DNA from: Chromobotia macracanthus
Taxonomy: Eukaryota > Chordata > Actinopteri > Cypriniformes > Botiidae
Length of the DNA stretch: 64,000 nucleotides
Assembly (NCBI GenBank): GCA_036877525.1
Contig: JAZGTH010000144.1
Coordinates: 62,001 to 126,000, forward strand
Direction of reading: 5' to 3'
This document shows, piece by piece, positions 13,371-25,987 of the stretch; within the stretch, counting starts at the first letter, position 1, and each line of letters starts with the position of its first letter. A program made the translations under genes and the position numbers. The notes below the pieces were generated by a model. It did not search any database and had not been told where the DNA came from. It worked only from the letters and a program-made list of their open reading frames with translations.

Positions 13371-14123
13371 CACCAAGTTTTCAAATCAAGTGCAGTCCTA
13401 TGTACAGTATCATTCAAAAGTTAATGATTGTTAAAAACTGTTAATGACAGAAGCGCACAAGGCAACCGTGCCTAGTGTGAGTACACCCTAATGGATGATT
13501 TGGACCAAACAATGAAAAGGCAGCCAATCAGAGCCCAGAATACATGAGAACGCCTTTAATACTGTTTAAAACATATCTCAGTGTGACGCTTCAAGAAGGG
13601 TCATAAAATGTGAAGAATTTTTTGTAAAACGTTTTTGCAGATTTCAGGCAAAGGGTGATTACATTAAAGATGCTAGAATATAACCTAGTATAATTTATTA
13701 CAACATCACAATAAAGTCATAATTATTGTATGTAATAACATAATTCCCAAAGTTACACTTGTGTTATTTAACAGTTTTTATGAGTTTACCATTTTAAAAT
13801 GCGGAAACAATAGAAATATGAGAAAGCGCTTCTAAAATTTTGTCTAGTACTGTATATGTGTGGAGTGGGGGGGCAGTCTGGTTCATGAATATTAATTAGG
13901 TGATGTAACTGTCACCCAGTGGCAGTAACTGATTTGCTACAAACCAGATTAATTCAGGTCGGACTGCATTGATTCTTCCACTGTGGCCAAGCAAAAAAAC
14001 AACAACCCACAGGGGTAAAACAAAAACTGAACAGGCAATACAAGAACTAAGATCTCCAAAAACCGGAGCAAAAAACGAGACTAAAAACCAGAAAACACAG
14101 AGAACAACACGAGAAAACATAAA

Positions 14124-17100
14124 ATTAAATAACACACAGACAGAGAACACGGGGCCATTAAATAACATACAGACAGAGAACACGGGGACATTAAATAACA
14201 CACAGACAGAACACACTGGGACATTAAATAACACACAGACAGTAAACACGGGGCCATTAAATAACACACAGACAGTGAACACGGGGACATTAAATAACAC
14301 ACAGACAGTGAACACACAGGGACATTAAATAACACACAGACAGTGAACACACGGGGACATTAAATAACACACAGACAGTGAACACACGGGGCCATTAAAT
14401 AACACACAGACAGAACACACGGGGACATTAAATAACACACAGACAGTAAACACGGGGCCATTAAATAACACACAGACAGAACACACTGGGACATTAAATA
14501 ACACACAGACAGTAAACACGGGGCCATTAAATAACACACAGACAGAACACACTGGGACATTAAATAACACACAGACAGTAAACACGGGGCCATTAAATAA
14601 CACACAGACAGTAAACACGGGGCCATTAAATAACACACAGACAGTAAACACGGGGCCATTAAATAACATACAGACAGAGAACACGGGGACATTAAATAAC
14701 ACACAGACAGTAAACACGGGGCCATTAAATAACACACAGACAGTGAACACACGGGGCCATTAAATAACATACAGACAGAGAACACGGGGACATTAAATAA
14801 CACACAGACAGTAAACACAGGGCCATTAAATAACACACAGACAGTGAACACACGGGGACATTAAATAACACACAGACAGTGAACACGGGGACATTAAATA
14901 ACACACAGACAGAGAACACGGGGACATTAAATAACACACAGACAGAGAACACGGGGACATTAAATAACACACAGACAGAGAACACGGGGACATTAAATAA
15001 CACACAGACAGAACACACGGGGACATTAAATAACACACAGACAGTGAACACACGGGGACATTAAATAACATACAGACAGAGAACACGGGGACATTAAATA
15101 ACACACAGACAGAGAACACGGGGACATTAAATAACACACAGACAGTGAACACACGGGGACATTAAATAACACACAGACAGTGAACACACGGGGACATTAA
15201 ATAACACACAGACAGAACACACGGGGACATTAAATAACACACAGACAGAGAACACGGGGACATTAAATAACACACAGACAGTGAACACACGGGGACATTA
15301 AATAACACACAGACAGTGAACACACGGGGACATTAAATAACACACAGACAGAACACACGGGGACATTAAATAACACACAGACAGAGAACACGGGGACATT
15401 AAATAACACACAGACAGAACACACGGGGCCATTAAATAACACACAGACAGTGAACACACGGGGACATTAAATAACACACAGACAGTAAACACGGGGACAT
15501 TAAATAACACACAGACAGTAAACACGGGGACATTAAATAACACACAGACAGAACACACGGGGACATTAAATAACACACAGACAGTGAACACACGGGGACA
15601 TTAAATAACACACAGACAGAGAACACACGGGGCCATTAAATAACATACAGACAGTGAACACACGGGGACATTAAATAACACACAGACAGTGAACACACGG
15701 GGACATTAAATAACACACAGACAGAACACACGGGGACATTAAATAACACAGAGACAGAGAACACGGGGACATTAAATAACACACAGACAGAACACACGGG
15801 GCCATTAAATAACACACAGACAGTGAACACACGGGGACATTAAATAACACACAGACAGTAAACACGGGGACATTAAATAACACACAGACAGTAAACACGG
15901 GGACATTAAATAACACACAGACAGTGAACACACGGGGACATTAAATAACACACAGACAGTGAACACACGGGGACATTAAATAACACACAGACAGAGAACA
16001 CACGGGGCCATTAAATAACATACAGACAGTGAACACACGGGGACATTAAATAACATACAGACAGTGAACACACGGGGCCATTAAATAACACACAGACAGT
16101 AAACACGGGGACATTAAATAACACACAGACAGAACACACGGGGACATTAAATAACACACAGACAGTGAACACACGGGGACATTAAATAACACACAGACAG
16201 AGAACACACGGGGCCATTAAATAACACACAGACAGTGAACACACGGGGACATTAAATAACATACAGACAGTGAACACACGGGGACATTAAATAACACACA
16301 GACAGTGAACACACGGGGACATTAAATAACACACAGACAGTGAACACACGGGGACATTAAATAACACACAGACAGAGAACACGGGGCCATTAAATAACAC
16401 ACAGACAGTGAACACACGGGGACATTAAATAACACACAGACAGTGAACACACGGGGACATTAAATAACACACAGACAGTGAACACACGGGGACATTAAAT
16501 AACACACAGACAGAACACACGGGGACATTAAATAACACACAGACAGAGAACACACGGGGACATTAAATAACACACAGACAGTGAACACACGGGGCCATTA
16601 AATAACACACAGACAGAACACACGGGGACATTAAATAACACACAGACAGTGAACACACGGGGACATTAAATAACACACAGACAGAACACACGGGGACATT
16701 AAATAACACACAGACAGAACACATGGGGCCATTAAATAACACACAGACAGAACACACGGGGACATTAAATAACACACAGACAGAGAACACACGGGGACAT
16801 TAAATAACACACAGACAGTGAACACACGGGGACATTAAATAACACACAGACAGTGAACACACAGGGACATTAAATAACACACAGACAGAACACACGGGGA
16901 CATTAAATAACACACAGACAGTGAACACGGGGCCATTAAATAACACACAGACAGAGAACACACGGGGACATTAAATAACACACAGACAGTGAACACACGG
17001 GGACATTAAATAACACACAGACAGAGAACACACGGGGACATTAAATAACACACAGACAGAGACACACAGGGGACATTAAATAACACACAGACAGAGAACA

Positions 17101-20100
17101 CAGGGGACATTAAATAACACACAGACAGAGAACACACGGGGACATTAAATAACACACAGACAGAACACACGGGGACATTAAATAACACACAGACAGTAAA
17201 CACGGGGCCATTAAATAACACACAGACAGAGAACACACGGGGACATTAAATAACACACAGACAGAACACACGGGGACATTAAATAACACACAGACAGAGA
17301 ACACGGGGACATTAAATAACACACAGACAGTGAACACACGGGGACATTAAATAACACACAGACAGTGAACACACGGGGACATTAAATAACACACAGACAG
17401 TGAACACACGGGGACATTAAATAACATACAGACAGAGAACACACGGGGACATTAAATAACATACAGACAGAGAACACACGGGGACATTAAATAACACACA
17501 GACAGAGAACACGGGGACATTAAATAACACACAGACAGAACACACGGGGACATTAAATAACACACAGACAGAGAACACGGGGACATTAAATAACACACAG
17601 ACAGTGAACACACGGGGACATTAAATAACACACAGACAGTGAACACACGGGGACATTAAATAACACACAGACAGTGAACACACGGGGACATTAAATAACA
17701 CACAGACAGTGAACACACGGGGACATTAAATAACACACAGACAGAGAACACACGGGGACATTAAATAACACACAGACAGTGAACACACGGGGACATTAAA
17801 TAACACACAGACAGAACACACGGGGACATTAAATAACACACAGACAGTGAACACACGGGGACATTAAATAACACACAGACAGAACACACGGGGACATTAA
17901 ATAACACACAGACAGTGAACACACGGGGACATTAAATAACACACAGACAGGAACACACGGGGACATTAAATAACACACAGACAGAGAACACACGGGGACA
18001 TTAAATAACACACAGACAGTGAACACACGGGGACATTAAATAACACACAGACAGAACACACGGGGACATTAAATAACACACAGACAGTGAACACACGGGG
18101 ACATTAAATAACACACAGACAGTGAACACACGGGGACATTAAATAACACACAGACAGAGAACACACGGGGACATTAAATAACACACAGACAGTGAACACA
18201 CGGGGACATTAAATAACACACAGACAGAGAACACACGGGGACATTAAATAACACACAGACAGAACACACGGGGCCATTAAATAACACACAGACAGAGAAC
18301 ACACGGGGACATTAAATAACACACAGACAGAGAACACACGGGGACATTAAATAACACACAGACAGAGAACACACGGGGACATTAAATAACACACAGACAG
18401 AACACACGGGGACATTAAATAACACACAGACAGTGAACACACGGGGACATTAAATAACACACAGACAGAGAACACACGGGGACATTAAATAACACACAGA
18501 CAGTGAACACACGGGGACATTAAATAACACACAGACAGTGAACACACGGGGACATTAAATAACACACAGACAGTGAACACACGGGGACATTAAATAACAC
18601 ACAGACAGAGAACACACGGGGACATTAAATAACACACAGACAGAACACACGGGGACATTAAATAACACACAGACAGAGAACACACGGGGACATTAAATAA
18701 CACACAGACAGTGAACACACGGGGACATTAAATAACACACAGACAGAACACACGGGGACATTAAATAACACACAGACAGTGAACACACGGGGACATTAAA
18801 TAACACACAGACAGAACACACGGGGACATTAAATAACACACAGACAGAGAACACGGGGACATTAAATAACACACAGACAGAGAACACGGGGACATTAAAT
18901 AACACACAGACAGAACACACGGGGACATTAAATAACACACAGACAGAGAACACGGGGACATTAAATAACACACAGACAGTGAACACACGGGGACATTAAA
19001 TAACACACAGACAGAGAACACGGGGACATTAAATAACACACAGACAGTGAACACACGGGGACATTAAATAACACACAGACAGTGAACACACGGGGACATT
19101 AAATAACACACAGACAGTAAACACGGGGACATTAAATAACACACAGACAGTGAACACACGGGGACATTAAATAACACACAGACAGAGAACACGGGGACAT
19201 TAAAAAACACACAGACAGTGAACACACGGGGACATTAAATAACACACAGACAGTAAACACGGGGACATTAAATAACACACAGACAGAACACACGGGGACA
19301 TTAAATAACACACAGACAGAACACACGGGGACATTAAATAACACACAGACAGTGAACACACGGGGACATTAAATAACACACAGACAGAGAACACGGGGAC
19401 ATTAAATAACACACAGACAGTGAACACATGGGGACATTAAATAACACACAGACAGAACACACGGGGACATTAAATAACACACAGACAGTGAACACACGGG
19501 GACATTAAATAACACACAGACAGAGAACACGGGGACATTAAATAACACACAGACAGTGAACACACGGGGACATTAAATAACACACAGACAGAACACACGG
19601 GGACATTAAATAACACACAGACAGAACACACGGGGACATTAAATAACACACAGACAGTGAACACACGGGGACATTAAATAACACACAGACAGAGAACACG
19701 GGGACATTAAATAACACACAGACAGAGAACACACAGGGACATTAAATAACACACAGACAGTGAACACGGGGACATTAAATAACACACAGACAGTGAACAC
19801 GGGGACATTAAATAACACACAGACAGAGAACACACGGGGACATTAAATAACACACAGACAGAACACACGGGGACATTAAATAACACACAGACAGAACACA
19901 CGGGGACATTAAATAACACACAGACAGAACACACGGGGACATTAAATAACACACAGACAGAACACAGGGGACATTAAATAACACACAGACAGTGAACACA
20001 TGGGGACATTAAATAACACACAGACAGAACACACGGGGACATTAAATAACACACAGACAGTGAACACACGGGGCCATTAAATAACACACAGACAGTGAAC

Positions 20101-20768
20101 ACACGGGGCCATTAAATAACACACAGACAGTGAACACACGGGGACATTAAATAACACACAGACAGTGAACACGGGGACATTAAATAACACACAGACAGAA
20201 CACACGGGGACATTAAATAACACACAGACAGTGAACACACGGGGACATTAAATAACACACAGACAGAGAACACACGGGGACATTAAATAACACACAGACA
20301 GAGAACACGGGGACATTAAATAACACTCAGACAGAGAACACACGAGGACATTAAATAACACACAGACAGTGAACACGGGGACATTAAATAACACACAGAC
20401 AGTGAACACGGGGACATTAAATAACACACAGACAGAGAACACACGGGGACATTAAATAACACACAGACAGAACACACGGGGACATTAAATAACACACAGA
20501 CAGAACACACGGGGACATTAAATAACACACAGACAGTGAACACGGGGACATTAAATAACACACAGACATAGAACACACGGGGACATTAAATAACACACAG
20601 ACAGAACACACGGGACATTAAATAACACACAGACAGTGAACACGGGGCCATTAAATAACACACAGACAGAACACACGGGGACATTAAATAACACACAGAC
20701 AGAACACACGGGGACATTAAATAACACACAGACAGAACACACGGGGACATTAAATAAAACACAGATAA
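14124..20768. repeat. 6.6-kb minisatellite of 33-35-bp units, about 195 copies
   Basis: The unit is ATTAAATAACACACAGACAG followed by one of several variable blocks (GTGAACACACGGGG, GAGAACACGGGG, GAACACACGGGG or GTAAACACGGGG) and then ACATT or CCATT. The first 20 bases barely change; length varies through loss or gain of AC in the variable block. The CC form is common in the first kilobase and sparser later. The plus strand is strongly poor in T. The minus strand shows many short open frames repeating CVLFNVPV and SVCYLMSPC, which are artefacts of the repeat. The array lies between nup50 and phf21b. Confidence 0.97.
15263..16008. repeat. Higher-order duplication of about 373 bp within the minisatellite
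   Basis: The order of unit variants from 15263 to 15635 (including GTG, GTG, GAAC, GAG, GAAC with CC, GTG, GTAA, GTAA) recurs from 15636 onward. Matching open frames start 373 bp apart (15263 and 15636, 15298 and 15671). This indicates a block copy of about eleven units rather than single-unit growth. Confidence 0.75.
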
Positions 20769-20832
20769 ACGACTAACAGGTGTGTGAAATGAGCGCAGAC
20801 GGAGACCATGTGCTTCACACAAGGCAAGACCC

Positions 20833-21095
20833 AGAGCATGAGTTCAGATCCAGACCCAAGAAACAAGAACCAAGACTAGAAGAAGTCTGGATCATAAACA
20901 AAAGCTCTGACACTAAACACAGAGCATGAGTTCAGATAGACCAAGAAACAAGAACCAAGACTAGAAGAAGTCAGGATCAAAACAACACGCTCTGACACTA
21001 AACACAGAGCATGAGTTCAGATCCAGACTCCAAGAAACAAGAACCAAGACTAGAAGAAGTCAGGATCTAAACAACACGCTCTGACACAGAATGCA
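20833..21095. repeat. Three tandem copies of an 85-88-bp unit
   Basis: AGAGCATGAGTTCAGAT begins units at 20833, 20921 and 21006. Each continues with AAGAAACAAGAACCAAGACT, AGAAGAAGTC and GCTCTGACACTAAACAC. The third copy ends in CTGACACAGAATGCAGG. The repeat directly borders the large minisatellite and lies inside the possible LTR. Confidence 0.9.
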
Positions 21096-21166
21096 GGGAT
21101 GTCAGGATCCTGGCGAGATAATCTAGAAAGACTCAGAACAGGGACCCTGACATAACCCCCCTCTAA

Positions 21167-22160
21167 TGTGCGTCCCAAAACAGACAAACAAGACAGAACA
21201 AGACCACTCAGACAGACAGACTGACAGGACATAACAGACATGACAGACAGAAGACAGACTAGAAGGGCCGAGCAGGATGACCTGACGGCCCAAGCAGGAA
21301 ACCCTGACAGACAGACCAGGCAGTCTGACCAGACAGGGCAGGTAGACAGGGCCAACCAGGCGAATTAGCCAGGCCGACCGACCGACAGACCAGATGGACC
21401 GAGCTGGACCAGAACAGACAGGACCAAGACAGACAGGACTGGCGGGAAGACAGAGAAAACAAAACGGGCAGACAAGACAGACCAAACAGATTAAACTATA
21501 CAACACAGGACAGGAACAAGACATGACACAAGACGGGGAGAACATTAAGCAAAACGGGCATCAAAACAGAAATCAACAGGATTAACAAATGGAGGGAGCA
21601 CAGGAGGAGAACCAAGGACAGATGGCCCAGTGGAGCCCATGCCGGGGAATCCCCGGGACCCCAGGGGCCAGGGACAAGGTCTCGGAGTAGCAGTCCAGGC
21701 CGGCAGAGGTATGGTGGGAGTAGCCGGCCACGGATGGGGATGACCAGCAGGGAGAGCCGCTGCCACAGGTTGTGGGCCCAGGAACTGAGACATGGGATCC
21801 AAAGCTGGAGGGCCTGGCCTAAGAGGACGCCCCGCCACCGGAACATGGCCAGGATAAACCGCTGCAGGAACTGACCTGGGAGCAGGCACTGGGACCAACC
21901 CAGAAGCCGACACTGGAACAGGGACTGAGACAGGGACTGGGAGCGCCAGGGCTGGCCCAGGAACAGAGACAGACAGGAGGTGCGGCCGCCGCCGCTGGGA
22001 CACACAGACAGGAACAGATTCACGCGGAGAACAGACATCTCCAGAGTCTTGGGCATGGACACAGACATCTCCAGAGGCCTGGGCACGGACATCTACTTGG
22101 TCACAGAGGCAGGAACTACATCTTCCCATACACCCCCCAAACACAACCCAATGACTGTAA
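21167..22160 (-). other. GC-rich low-complexity region, retroelement-like
   Basis: From 21167 to 21560 the plus strand is dominated by GACAGAC and AGGACAG words. From 21560 to 22160 it is GC-rich, and the minus strand has a 220-residue open frame (22207-21545) rich in Pro and Val (PVPVSVPVPVS, PVPAPRSVPAA). Overlapping frames are open too, a sign of compositional bias. No domain is recognisable and I do not call a gene. It may be the degenerate inner part of the element whose LTR is proposed at 13910-21152. Confidence 0.4.
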
Positions 22161-22164
22161 TCAC

Positions 22165-22705
22165 TCTTCCCTGATGGAAGGAATGAGACGTTGTTTTGAT
22201 GACACAATGAAGCTCACTACTTCGGGAAGGAAGACGAGAACCTCAACTGCTGTATTTACATGGGCACGCTCTCACAAGGGAGCATGATCCATCTAGGATT
22301 GTCATTTTAACATAATGGACCTGCCAAAAACTGCATTGACGGAAGGGCATCTTTAAAATGATTAAGCCTTTAAAAACATGGTGAGCAGAGCCACTCTCTA
22401 AACACATGGTGAGCAGAGCCACTTATTGCCATTACACCAGCAGCTGGAGAGCAGTTGTAATGAAACTGCTTCCTCTATGCAGAAAACACAAGCTTATTTG
22501 TCGGCCAAAAAACAAGTCTGAATGAATGAATGCAAGCCAGCTTCTCTTATACCCTGATGCCTGGGGTGGAGACTAGCATGCAAATTTCATTTGCCAATTC
22601 TCATTGGCCTTTTCTAAAATGATAAGAGGTAATGGTTGCCCCAAGGGTGACCCCCCTAGTGTTGTCATAGACACAATGTTGAGTGACTGACATTAAGAGA
22701 ACTCT
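22165..22705. mobile_element. Retroelement-end fragment (possibly DIRS-like)
   Basis: The plus strand starts CCCTGATGGAAGGAATGAGA and ends near GACACAATGTTGAGTGACTG. On the minus strand a TATA-like GGTATAAGAGAAGC lies near 22550. These resemble the terminal regions of fish DIRS-type retroelements as I remember them. Inside, ACATGGTGAGCAGAGCCACT occurs twice within 55 bp (22378-22425). There is no coding content. The family assignment is from memory and weak. Confidence 0.3.
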
Positions 22706-25480
22706 TATATTCTGTTGTTAAAGTGTGAGGGAGACTAAGGAAGGAACTGTGAGCTCCTTAATGTCTGATGGCTTCCTTTGTCATGAATGTTCAGATGTTA
22801 GACCTGCAACATGAGGGGGAACCAGAGAACAAGGTTTGAAAACCATTTCACATTTTGTGTATTTGTGGTGAAGATCACATAATATCTGCTGTCAATATGA
22901 AATCAAAATTGACTGTTTATTTTCTTAATAAATGTTTCTAGTCTTTGTAGGTTTGTTATAGTGAGCTGCCTATATAGGCAGAATTTTAAGTGCTCCCCAT
23001 GTGAAGGCTGTTCAAAATGATAACTTAGTTAAACTTCTTTTAGTTTACTTAAAGTTAATCTTTTAAGATACCTTTTTTTGGCTAATTGTAATGCAGCATT
23101 GCTAAGAAGGCAATCCCATAATGCATTGCCATGAATAACAAAAAATATAGAGAGGGAATGTCAATTAAAAATACACATGTAATTAATTAACTCTGAAAGA
23201 TATTGCCCAAACCATTTTAAATACAATTAGAGTCAGCTGTAATACCATAGAAAATTTTGTGTGTCTGTGCCCTTCATAAGTGGAGCACTAATCTGTATTT
23301 GTTGAGTTGCTGCTTCACACACTGAGGTGTTGGGCCAAATCAGTCCTTCACTTAAAAGGTTCAATTCTTGCAGTTTCATTGGGTGACACTGTGTGTCACT
23401 CATGACCAATGGCAGAACACAGAGTGTTTGGGCAACTGTTACAGGAAGTGTTTTATAGCGCCCCCATGTGCCAGCTTCCTTATATACCAACAGCTTTGTC
23501 AATTAAAATTAATCTGTTTTATTTTAAGTAAATTTGGAAAAAATACTGTTAAAATTAATCTTACGTTAAAACGTCCAGCAGTTTTGTTATCTGTCATGAA
23601 ATTGTACTATGTATATATGGGTAATAGTTTTGGGAAGTCCTGCAGTGTGACATGCTAAACATCAAGAACAGTTAAAAACAGCATTTTGCTAATTCCATTC
23701 ATAATCAAGTATGCATATTTTTACATCAAAATAAATAGTTTACAGCCCCAAAATTATATGTGCATATAAAACCTTACGTAAACGTAACCCAGATTCAACT
23801 TAAAAGCTTCCTAAACATTTCATGCATGCACCCTATTGACTGATATACTTTCTGAAAACATAAAGAAAGGGTGTGCATTATCTTCAGTTCTTAATCACTT
23901 TAATCAGATGTGTTACATACAATAGACCAGAAATGACTTCTGATTTGTGGTTTGGTCTGATTCTGATTTGATCGGATTTGAACATCTCCATGTAAGGTGG
24001 AACAGCATATCTTGTTTCATATGATACCTGTCATCTATCATGTTAACAGTGTCAGAAGTACATACTGTTTCAGTAGGCAGTCTGAATATGTTACCGTGTC
24101 ATTGACCACTGAGATGAGTCTTCACACACAACAACAGATATTTCTAATGCATGTTCATTTATTCAAATGCTTCAAATGTGTTGTAGTTATCATCAGTTCA
24201 GTCAACTCTATATTCATAAACCAATTACAATCTTAGTATCTCTAACTAGTTTTAATATGCTAATATATCTTATAGTGAACAATAAAACTGTGCAATAATA
24301 CCATGTATTTTGCATTCTGTGTTGTACACGTTGGATAATTTTCCTGTTTTCTGTGTTTTATTTGTCATTATATGTAATGTGGCTTTAAAACATAATAACA
24401 CACACAAACAGAATGCGTGTTTCCATAAGGACATGTGTCGGGCAAAATGATGTTTTCTGAATTACTTCCACATCACATTTTCTCTCTGCTGAAGCTGATT
24501 GGCTGTCCTCATTTCGGCCTGCATCTGTCTGGAGGCACATGCCACAGTCACAACTCCTGAAATGGACGTCATGACAGAGGACACACCTCAAAGCTCCAAA
24601 GCCATTGTGTTGTGTGTTTGGGGGCCCAAAGGGGCTGATAGGGCAGGTGGATGGGGGTTGGGTGGGGGTAGGCTAGGGTAAAACCCTAGGGAAAGAGTGC
24701 TTTAAAAGCAAAACATGTCAGTATGTGTGCTAATTTTGAAACTTTGATTGATTCTAATATTAATACATGATCAGAGAGTCTGGGTTCAGCTGTTAGGGTG
24801 ACTGAACCGAGAAATTTGTAAATGTAAACAGAATAAACTTTTCTTTCCAGAAAAAGATGACAGACTCACTGTTAGCAACTACAGCAACAAATATTTAATT
24901 ATTAAAAATAATACTTTAAAAATATAAAGTAATATACTTAGAAATATACTACAATACAAACCCCCACTAGGAAAAGATGCAGTGGAGCATATTTGCATGT
25001 TAATAGCTGGAGGGATTTGTGTTAATTTAAGTCATGGAGGTGGATTAGAGGTCTGGGGGGTTGTCGTCTATACACAAATCCCCCTCACAATCATACACAC
25101 AGGTCAAACTAAATCATAACACACACTCATTTATATACACAAAAAACAATCAACTAAACCTGCCATCTTAATTCAAAAAGCCAGAACAGTGAGCACACAC
25201 CACACTGTTAGCAGACAGATAGAGGAAAATACATAATAGATAGAATGATTTTGCTTGTTTAAAATGAATAAAGTAAGTTTCCCCTTTGTGCATTATATCT
25301 TACACGCCTACAAATGCCTGTTTATGAGGTATTTGAAAACGTAACATTGTATTAGCATTTTAACTAAAAAAATAAATAAATACAAATGTTTTACATAAAT
25401 GACCAAATAAATACAATTCATATAATTTATATTCATATAAATATTCATTGAATATTTGGCTTTGTAAACAATTTTTCCCA
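22706..25480. other. Gene-free DNA upstream of phf21b
   Basis: I see no exon here. The stretch is AT-rich apart from a short G-rich run at 24618-24675. A diverged dispersed repeat occupies about 23978-24390 and is listed separately. Distal control elements of phf21b could lie here, but nothing in the sequence identifies one. Confidence 0.6.
23978..24390 (+). repeat. Dispersed repeat, first of two copies in the window
   Basis: The words ATCTCCATGTAAGGTGGAAC and AGCATATCTTG at the left, and GCAATAATACCATGTATT, CTGTGTTTTATTTGTC and TTATATGTAATGTGGCTTTA at the right, recur in the same order at 62445-62680. The copies are diverged and differ internally. Confidence 0.5.
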
Positions 25481-25987
25481 GTGAACTTTTGATACAGTTG
25501 TCTGTTCGGCGGAGGTGTGCGGGAGCGCGCACGACGGGGGGCGCGCGTTCACGAGACAGCAGAAGGGAGAGTTCCTCAGCCGCTCCATCCGGGAACTTTC
25601 CGAATTAGCGTGACAACCGAAGCGCAACTTTCCCCAGGCAAAGTGAAATCAAGCCGCACACTCGGACAAAATATAGTCCCAAATATTTTAACTCAAAGTC
25701 GCACAAATATCGCTCAGCCTGTCGGGTTGTTGGGACGTGCCGTCGCGGCGACTTTCACCGAGCGGATCCGTCAGAGTGTCGACATCTTTCGCTCGCCTTT
25801 TGTGCACTTTTGTTTATACTGGCTTAAAGTGGTGATGAGTCTCGCAGCCAGCAAAGAAGCGAGAACTTGCTGTGCAGCTCGAGTAGTTCATCCGATTGTT
25901 ATTGTTGCTTATAAAAATATTTGGACTGCGCCACAAATAACGCGGATCGCGTCGAAAGTGGAAGAAAAGTGCTTCTGAAGTCACAAC

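Larger units (their letters stand above)
8771..13909. other. Intergenic stretch between nup50 and the large minisatellite
   Basis: This AT-rich DNA contains no exon that I recognise. Longer open frames (for example 12470-12787 and 12821-13132, minus strand) show no family resemblance and no splice context. The recognisable content is repeat-derived and listed separately: an imperfect duplication near 9.7 kb, an inverted-repeat element at 10.2-10.8 kb and a SINE-like piece at 13.3 kb. Confidence 0.7.
13910..21166 (-). mobile_element. Possible LTR with polypurine tract, expanded by a minisatellite
   Basis: On the minus strand 21166-21153 is a polypurine run (TTAGAGGGGGGTTA), followed at 21152 by TGTCAGGGTCCC. 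The far side ends GGGTGACA at 13910, so the segment is bounded by TGTCA and TGACA, as many LTRs are. A polypurine tract directly before TGTCA is what the start of a 3' LTR looks like. If this is right, most of the 7.2 kb is a minisatellite grown inside the LTR. I saw no second LTR, no target duplication and no recognisable pol gene, so this is an inference. Confidence 0.35.

Noticed and set aside
14124..20768. Possible CRISPR-like array of regular repeats
   Set aside because: Units are contiguous with no unique spacers, no cas genes are present, and the DNA is vertebrate.
13896..20822. Minus-strand open frames repeating CVLFNVPV and SVCYLMSPC
   Set aside because: They are products of the 33-35-bp minisatellite. 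They switch frame with every unit variant and have no start context or conservation signal.
21545..22207. 220-residue proline-rich open frame on the minus strand
   Set aside because: Overlapping frames are equally open, composition explains it, and it sits in repeat-derived DNA. No domain was recognised.
25517..25978. 153-residue open frame just upstream of the phf21b start codon
   Set aside because: It lies in the GC-rich 5' UTR region, has no recognisable domain and ends 10 bp before the better-supported phf21b start. At most it is an upstream open frame.
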